Source of the DNA: Synechococcales cyanobacterium PMM_0072
GTDB lineage: Bacteria; Cyanobacteriota; Cyanobacteriia; Cyanobacteriales; Chamaesiphonaceae
Assembly: GCA_949127675.1 (NCBI GenBank)
Contig: CASBPY010000035.1
Coordinates: 1-35,671, forward strand
DNA length: 35,671 nucleotides
Reading direction: 5' to 3'
This document shows, one piece after another, positions 31,773 to 35,671 of the stretch. Numbering within the stretch: the first letter of the stretch is position 1; every line of letters starts with the position of its first letter. The notes beneath the pieces were generated by a model. The model did no database searches. It was not told where the DNA came from and worked only from the letters and a program-made list of their open reading frames with translations. The translations under genes were made by a program, and so were the position numbers.

Positions 31773-32327
31773 ATGGTTGCAGCCCAGCAGTTAGTCAGCC
31801 AAATCGCCGCTGGAGATCGGCAAGCATTATCTCAGCTTTACGATCGATATTCGCGGATGGTTTACGCGATCGCCTGGAAGAGTCTAAACTCAGTAGAGGA
31901 CTGTGAAGAAGTTGTTTTAGATGTCTTTGCTCAAGTGTGGAAAATTGCCGATAGATTTGATCCTGATAAGGGTTCCGTCGATCAGTGGATTTTCACCCTC
32001 GCTCGCAGTCGGATTATCGATCGGTTGCGTAAAATTCAACGTCTTAATAAAGTTAATACCGCCATCGCTATCGGAAAAGAGATCGAATTTCCCACTACGA
32101 GCGTAGATCCACTTGAATCAGTAGAAATTGCCGAACGACGAAAACAAGTAATCACCGCATTAGATCTGATTCCCGCCGCACAGGGTCAAGTAATTGAGAT
32201 GGCGTACTATCAAGGTTTAACTCATACTGAAATTGCCGCAGCCATTGGACTTTCACCAGGAACTGTCAAAACTAGGATTCGGCTGGGATTGAGTAAGCTC
32301 AGGGTGCAATTCGACAGGGAGTTATAA
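31773..32327 (+). CDS. ECF RNA polymerase sigma factor
   Basis: A 184-aa sigma factor with region 2 (LSQLYDRYSRMVYAIAWKSLNSVEDCEEVVLDVFAQVWKIADRFDPDKGSVDQWIFTLARSRIIDRLRK) and region 4 (VITALDLIPAAQGQVIEMAYYQGLTHTEIAAAIGLSPGTVKTRIRLGLSKLR). Regions 1.1 and 3 are missing, as in ECF factors. The cupin protein 59 nt downstream is its likely anti-sigma factor, which points to the RpoE-ChrR (ECF11-like) or SigK class. Likely targets are the two adjacent genes that share a promoter element. I do not see that element in front of the sigma gene itself, so autoregulation is unsupported. Confidence 0.93.
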   Translation: MVAAQQLVSQIAAGDRQALSQLYDRYSRMVYAIAWKSLNSVEDCEEVVLDVFAQVWKIADRFDPDKGSVDQWIFTLARSRIIDRLRKIQRLNKVNTAIAIGKEIEFPTTSVDPLESVEIAERRKQVITALDLIPAAQGQVIEMAYYQGLTHTEIAAAIGLSPGTVKTRIRLGLSKLRVQFDREL

Positions 32328-32386
32328 ATCAATAGATGGATAAATAGTAAGCATAAACCAATCTAATCAGCCCCGCCGCTACAGTT

Positions 32387-32995
32387 ATGATGAATGATGA
32401 CCACCGCTGTTTTGCCGAACTTGCGCCATTATACGCGCTCGATCTGCTTGATCTTGACGAACGAATCTGGGTAGAAGCACAAGTTTTGGAGTTTCCAGAT
32501 TTGGCTGAAGAATTGGCAAGCTATCAAGCTGCGGTAGGAGTTATTCCTTATGGTGCTCCCACGATGCCGATGGCAGCAGATCTCAAGGATCGATTATTTG
32601 ATCGGTTGGGACTAAATCCTGTTGAAGCTATCCCTGAAATATCGCCAGCAGTGCCGCCAGATCTCAAAATGTTTACAATCAGATCGGCTGATCTAGATTG
32701 GCAGCCGCGCCGAATTGAAGGAGTACAAGCTGTGGTGTTATTTCGCGATGAAATAAATAGAACCCAACATTTACTCGTCAAAGCTGCGGCTGGAGTCGTC
32801 TATCCATTTCACCAACACGCGGGGATTGAAGAGATCTATATGTTGGAAGGAGAACTAATCATCGACGATCAAGTTTATCTGGCTGGCGACTATATTCGAT
32901 CGTATCCCAATTCCATCCACGCGCCATCAACCAGTATTGGTTGTAAGTTTTTGATTAGGGCTTGTATCGATGATAATTATGATTTAGCGATGTAG
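32387..32995 (+). CDS. ChrR-like cupin anti-sigma factor
   Basis: A 202-aa protein. The N-terminal ~90 residues resemble an anti-sigma domain (CFAELAPLYALDLLDLDERIWVEAQVLEFPDLAEELASYQAA), but the zinc-binding His-x3-Cys-x2-Cys of ChrR is not present. The C-terminal half is a ChrR-type cupin (LLVKAAAGVVYPFHQHAGIEEIYMLEGELIIDDQVYLAGDYIRSYPNSIHAP) with an intact His-x-His/Glu/His metal set. ChrR releases its sigma factor on singlet oxygen; the signal here is unknown. Two ATGs (32387, 32390) are possible starts. It follows the sigma gene by 59 nt. Confidence 0.88.
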   Translation: MMNDDHRCFAELAPLYALDLLDLDERIWVEAQVLEFPDLAEELASYQAAVGVIPYGAPTMPMAADLKDRLFDRLGLNPVEAIPEISPAVPPDLKMFTIRSADLDWQPRRIEGVQAVVLFRDEINRTQHLLVKAAAGVVYPFHQHAGIEEIYMLEGELIIDDQVYLAGDYIRSYPNSIHAPSTSIGCKFLIRACIDDNYDLAM

Positions 32996-33003
32996 GATGA
33001 CAC

Positions 33004-33036
33004 AAAAACCCGACTTTTTGGCAAAGTCGGGTTTTT
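33004..33036. terminator. Bidirectional rho-independent terminator
   Basis: AAAAACCCGACTTT-TTGGC-AAAGTCGGGTTTTT: 14-bp stem with A and T runs on the two sides. It lies between the convergent cupin and CobW-type genes. Confidence 0.93.
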
Positions 33037-33056
33037 AACCACACTAATTTTATTAT

Positions 33057-34199
33057 CTATTTCCCAAATCCTTTCCCAGCCATTGTCTTATCAGTAGTCA
33101 AACAGTTTTCCAACTGCTTGCGAATTTTGTCATTATCTAAATCCTGACCAATAATTACAAACTTAGTTTGGGGTTCACCCTTCCACTGTTCATCATCGAT
33201 CGAGAACCGTTTACCGCAGAGATGAAAGACATGACATTTATCACTTTCATCAAACCATAAAAACCCTTTAGCACGGAAGATATTTACAGTCAATTGATTG
33301 TCTAAGAAATGCTGAAACTTGCGGAGCATGAATGGTCGATCGCTCACAAATGACATTGAGGTAAAACCATCATTATCTAAGTGATGTGAATGATCATGTC
33401 CATGATGATCGTGGGAGTGATCGTGTTCACACTTATTATGGTCATGATCGCAATTACTATGGTCTTCTTTGTCCGCTGCATGTGCATGATCATGATGGTC
33501 GTGAGTATGGCTGTGGTCATCATGCTTAGCTGGTGCAGCTAGATACTTATCAGACTCAAATAACCCGACACTGAGGATCATCGGTAGAGATACTTGTGAT
33601 TTGGTTGTGCGAATGATCCGCGCCCCTTCTTTCATATCTCGCAGCCGCACTTCCAACAAATCTACATCTGCTTCATCAACTAAATCAGTCTTATTGAGTA
33701 GGATAATATCTCCATAAGTAATCTGACTTTGAGCAGCTTCACTATTAAATAAATCGATGCTAAAATTTGCGGCATCAACTAAAGTAATAATCGAATCTAG
33801 CCGTGTTAAATCTCTTAGCTCTGTACCTAAAAAAGTCAGTGCCACAGGTAACGGATCGGCCACTCCGGTAGTTTCAACAACTAAATAATCAATCTGTTCC
33901 GATCGAGCCAAGACTTTATGCACCGCATTGACCAAATCCTCATTGATCGTGCAGCAAATACAACCATTATTTAACTCCACCATATCTTCACCCGTCGCGA
34001 CAATCAGATCGTTGTCGATGCCGATTTCACCAAATTCATTAACAAGCACCGCTGTTTTGATACCCTGCTGGTTTTGGAGGATATGATTGAGCAGCGTAGT
34101 CTTCCCACTACCAAGAAATCCCGTAATAATCGTCACAGGTACCAGTTTCTGTTCTACGTCAATGATTTCAAGAGTTGGAGCGATTGTAGTTGAAGTCAT
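33057..34199 (-). CDS. COG0523/CobW-family GTPase with His-rich metal loop
   Basis: 380 aa from ATG 34199; the track start at 34236-34238 is a TTG without support. Motifs: P-loop GFLGSGKTTLLNHIL, switch region VNEFGEIGIDN, metal site NGCICCTINEDL (Cys-x-Cys-Cys), Walker B LVVETTGVADP, guanine specificity LLNKTDL, then a ~50-residue His/Asp-rich loop (HDDHSHTHDHHDHAHAADKEDHSNC ... HDHSHDHHGHDHSHH), and the CobW C-terminal domain (FRAKGFLWFDE ... GKRFSIDD). Such GTPases insert or deliver metals, often zinc; His-rich loops buffer the metal. No zinc-uptake gene is adjacent and no clear Zur box is seen, so the metal is unresolved. Confidence 0.93.
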   Translation of the reverse strand: MTSTTIAPTLEIIDVEQKLVPVTIITGFLGSGKTTLLNHILQNQQGIKTAVLVNEFGEIGIDNDLIVATGEDMVELNNGCICCTINEDLVNAVHKVLARSEQIDYLVVETTGVADPLPVALTFLGTELRDLTRLDSIITLVDAANFSIDLFNSEAAQSQITYGDIILLNKTDLVDEADVDLLEVRLRDMKEGARIIRTTKSQVSLPMILSVGLFESDKYLAAPAKHDDHSHTHDHHDHAHAADKEDHSNCDHDHNKCEHDHSHDHHGHDHSHHLDNDGFTSMSFVSDRPFMLRKFQHFLDNQLTVNIFRAKGFLWFDESDKCHVFHLCGKRFSIDDEQWKGEPQTKFVIIGQDLDNDKIRKQLENCLTTDKTMAGKGFGK

Positions 34200-34257
34200 A
34201 AAAGTATGAGTTGGGATTGTACGGGAATTCGCAGTCAATAGATGGCAAACTTAAAGT

Positions 34258-34293
34258 AGAGCAATTGTCTATGCTCTGACCAGTCACTAGTCA
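34258..34293. promoter_or_regulatory. Two dyads upstream of the CobW-type gene
   Basis: AGAGCA-N8-TGCTCT (34258-34277) adjoins TGACCAGTCACTAGTCA (34277-34293), a 17-bp palindrome with one mismatched pair. They lie 59-94 nt upstream of the GTPase ATG and could be operators. Neither matches a site I know. Confidence 0.35.
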
Positions 34294-34353
34294 TTTTAAC
34301 CTTTATTTGAGAGTCTAATCCTCTAACTCTTCGCTCCCACCTCCCTGTCTTTT

Positions 34354-34388
34354 CTCGCTAAACCCTCGGCAAAGCCGAGGAGCGCGAG
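34354..34388 (+). promoter_or_regulatory. Hairpin in the cysS leader region
   Basis: CCTCGGC-AAA-GCCGAGG (34364-34380) flanked by CTCGC/GCGAG. It sits 28 nt before the cysS ATG, without a T-run. It may be a dispersed GC-rich repeat or a leader hairpin. Confidence 0.4.
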
Positions 34389-34415
34389 CCGCAACTCCCA
34401 ACTCCCAACTTTTCT

Positions 34416-35671
34416 ATGAGCCTCAACATTTACAACACCCTCTCCAGAACCAAAGAGCCGTTTCAAACCTTGACACCCAACCAGGTGAAAATGTACTGCT
34501 GTGGGGTGACTGTATATGACTATTGCCATCTTGGACACGCTCGATCGTCGATCGTCTGGGATACTGTGCGGCGTTATCTCCAATGGCGGGGCTACAAGGT
34601 TGAGTATGTCCAGAATTTTACCGATATCGACGACAAGATCCTCAATCGCGCCGAGCTTGAACAAAGCTCGATGACTGCGGTAGCTGAAAAATATACTGCG
34701 GCATATTTTGAGGATATGCACAGCCTCAATGTCTCCGATGCCGATAGCTATCCCCTCGCCACCAAACATATTCAAGAAATTCAAGATTTAATTAGGGATC
34801 TTGAACAAAAAGGATTTGCCTATACCGTAGACGGGGATGTCTATTTCCGTGTACGGAAAGATCTTGAATATGGCAAACTCTCCAAACGCAATCTCGACGA
34901 TCTTCGTGCTGGAGCAGGGGAAAGAATCGAAGCCGCCGATCCCGACCAAATCAAGAAAGAAGATCCCTTTGATTTTGCCCTGTGGAAGGCCGCTAAACCA
35001 GGCGAACCAGCATGGGAGTCTCCCTGGGGAAATGGACGACCAGGCTGGCATATTGAATGCTCTGCGATGATCCGCAAGCAGTTGGGCGAAACGATCGATA
35101 TCCATTGCGGCGGTAACGATCTGGTTTTCCCCCATCACGAAAATGAAATCGCCCAATCCGAATGCGCTCACGACAGTCCTTTATCCACTTACTGGATGCA
35201 CAATGGGATGGTGAATATCGGTGGTGAAAAAATGTCTAAATCCTTGGGGAACTTTACAACCATCCGTAAGTTACTCAACGATTACCACGATCTCAATGGT
35301 CACAAAGTCGAGATCGATCCGATGACTGTTCGGTTATTTGTGCTCACCGCTCAATATCGTAAACCGATCGATTTTAACGAAGCATCGATCACAGCCGCCG
35401 GACAAAGCTGGCAGACAATCAAGGATGGCTTGTTATTCGGTTATGAATTTGGTAAGAAATTAGGCTGGACTACTCTCGATCCGCTTTCAGTAATACAAAT
35501 AGCTAGAACCACAGACGAAGTTGACAGATTTCGCGCTGCTGTCGATGATGATTTCAATTTTGCCGAAGGTTTGGTGGTAATATTTGAACTCGCCAAAGAA
35601 TTGCGGAAAGTGGGAAACATTATTGCCCACGATAGCGAACAAACAGTAGATCCAACTCTACTCAAAGATAA
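34416..35671 (+). CDS. cysS: Cysteine--tRNA ligase, partial (3' end outside window)
   Basis: 418 residues are visible from ATG 34416; the frame stays open to the edge, so the ORF track lists only minus-strand shadows. It charges tRNA-Cys in the cytoplasm (EC 6.1.1.16). Start MSLNIYNTLSRTKEPF is typical. Motifs: MYCCGVTVYDYCHLGHARS (HIGH box and zinc Cys), NFTDIDDKI, RPGWHIECSAM and DIHCGGNDLVFPHHENEIAQSE (remaining zinc ligands Cys, His and Glu), and GEKMSKSLGNF (KMSKS). The DALR anticodon-binding region begins near DEVDRFRAAVDDDFN. The full protein should need roughly 60-80 more residues. No Shine-Dalgarno is evident. Confidence 0.96.
   Translation, partial: MSLNIYNTLSRTKEPFQTLTPNQVKMYCCGVTVYDYCHLGHARSSIVWDTVRRYLQWRGYKVEYVQNFTDIDDKILNRAELEQSSMTAVAEKYTAAYFEDMHSLNVSDADSYPLATKHIQEIQDLIRDLEQKGFAYTVDGDVYFRVRKDLEYGKLSKRNLDDLRAGAGERIEAADPDQIKKEDPFDFALWKAAKPGEPAWESPWGNGRPGWHIECSAMIRKQLGETIDIHCGGNDLVFPHHENEIAQSECAHDSPLSTYWMHNGMVNIGGEKMSKSLGNFTTIRKLLNDYHDLNGHKVEIDPMTVRLFVLTAQYRKPIDFNEASITAAGQSWQTIKDGLLFGYEFGKKLGWTTLDPLSVIQIARTTDEVDRFRAAVDDDFNFAEGLVVIFELAKELRKVGNIIAHDSEQTVDPTLLKD

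Noticed and set aside
34200-34238. N-terminal extension of the CobW-type GTPase
   Set aside because: It depends on a TTG start with no ribosome-binding support.
34254-34415. T-box or riboswitch in front of cysS
   Set aside because: There is only a GC-rich hairpin, with no T-box sequence, no T-run terminator, and T-boxes are not typical of cyanobacteria.
34323-35171. Minus-strand ORFs of 153 and 127 aa
   Set aside because: They are antisense shadows of cysS, which is missing from the track only because its stop is outside the window.
1-35671. CRISPR array, tRNA, rRNA or transposase
   Set aside because: No regularly spaced repeat-spacer pattern, cloverleaf-like sequence, rRNA stretch or transposase reading frame was found; the heptamer arrays are too short and spacer-free to be CRISPR.

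Overview
The window is from a cyanobacterium. It carries HIP1 octamers (GCGATCGC), many GATC/CGATCG words, an NDH-1 ndhF gene, a pilus-taxis operon next to an HmpF-type coiled-coil gene, an NtcA-type promoter, a Nif11 protein and heptameric STRR-like repeats. The species cannot be fixed from sequence alone. Most genes look chromosomal and housekeeping, with small-peptide and toxin-antitoxin islands between them.

Left end (1-3.7 kb, all leftward): a bacteriocin-type secretion locus. It holds an AraC regulator, four double-glycine precursor peptides in a tandem array with a ~380 bp period, an intercistronic hairpin, and the N-terminal third of a C39 peptidase/ABC exporter that runs off the window. 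The AraC protein itself ends in a leader-like LW...DxQSDxxxGG segment plus a 20-residue tail, in register with the peptide leaders. This is the most striking observation here.

3.7-6.6 kb: a decayed antitoxin/PIN-like remnant, hisB, a 46-aa small ORF missed by the ORF track, an orphan Nif11 protein, and an intact DUF1778/GNAT toxin-antitoxin pair with a palindromic candidate operator.

6.6-12 kb: nirB and nirD (NAD(P)H-type nitrite reductase, unusual for a cyanobacterium) behind a textbook NtcA-activated promoter; then a secreted protein with a duplicated domain, cobO, and a DUF2227 membrane protein.

12-23 kb: a leftward type IV pilus chemotaxis operon (CheY, CheW, MCP, CheA hybrid; hmpB-E / pilH-I-J-L type), with hmpF divergent across a 638-bp intergenic region. 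No PatA-type regulator (HmpA/PilG) is present next to them.

23-25.4 kb: ndhF followed by a perfect bidirectional terminator.

25.5-33 kb: a leftward group of envelope or secreted proteins (HupE/UreJ-like, TPR, small secreted protein, DUF4331, RTX/DUF4114) beside a divergent ECF sigma factor and ChrR-like cupin anti-sigma pair. The DUF4331 and DUF4114 genes share a promoter-like element, GAGAGATCCA-N15-CGTATACCCA, with identical spacing. Its -35 part resembles the known RpoE/ChrR -35 (TGATCC), so these genes are a plausible regulon of the adjacent sigma factor. This is a good candidate for an undescribed system.

33-35.7 kb: a COG0523/CobW GTPase with a His-rich metal loop, and the 5' two-thirds or more of cysS, cut by the window end.
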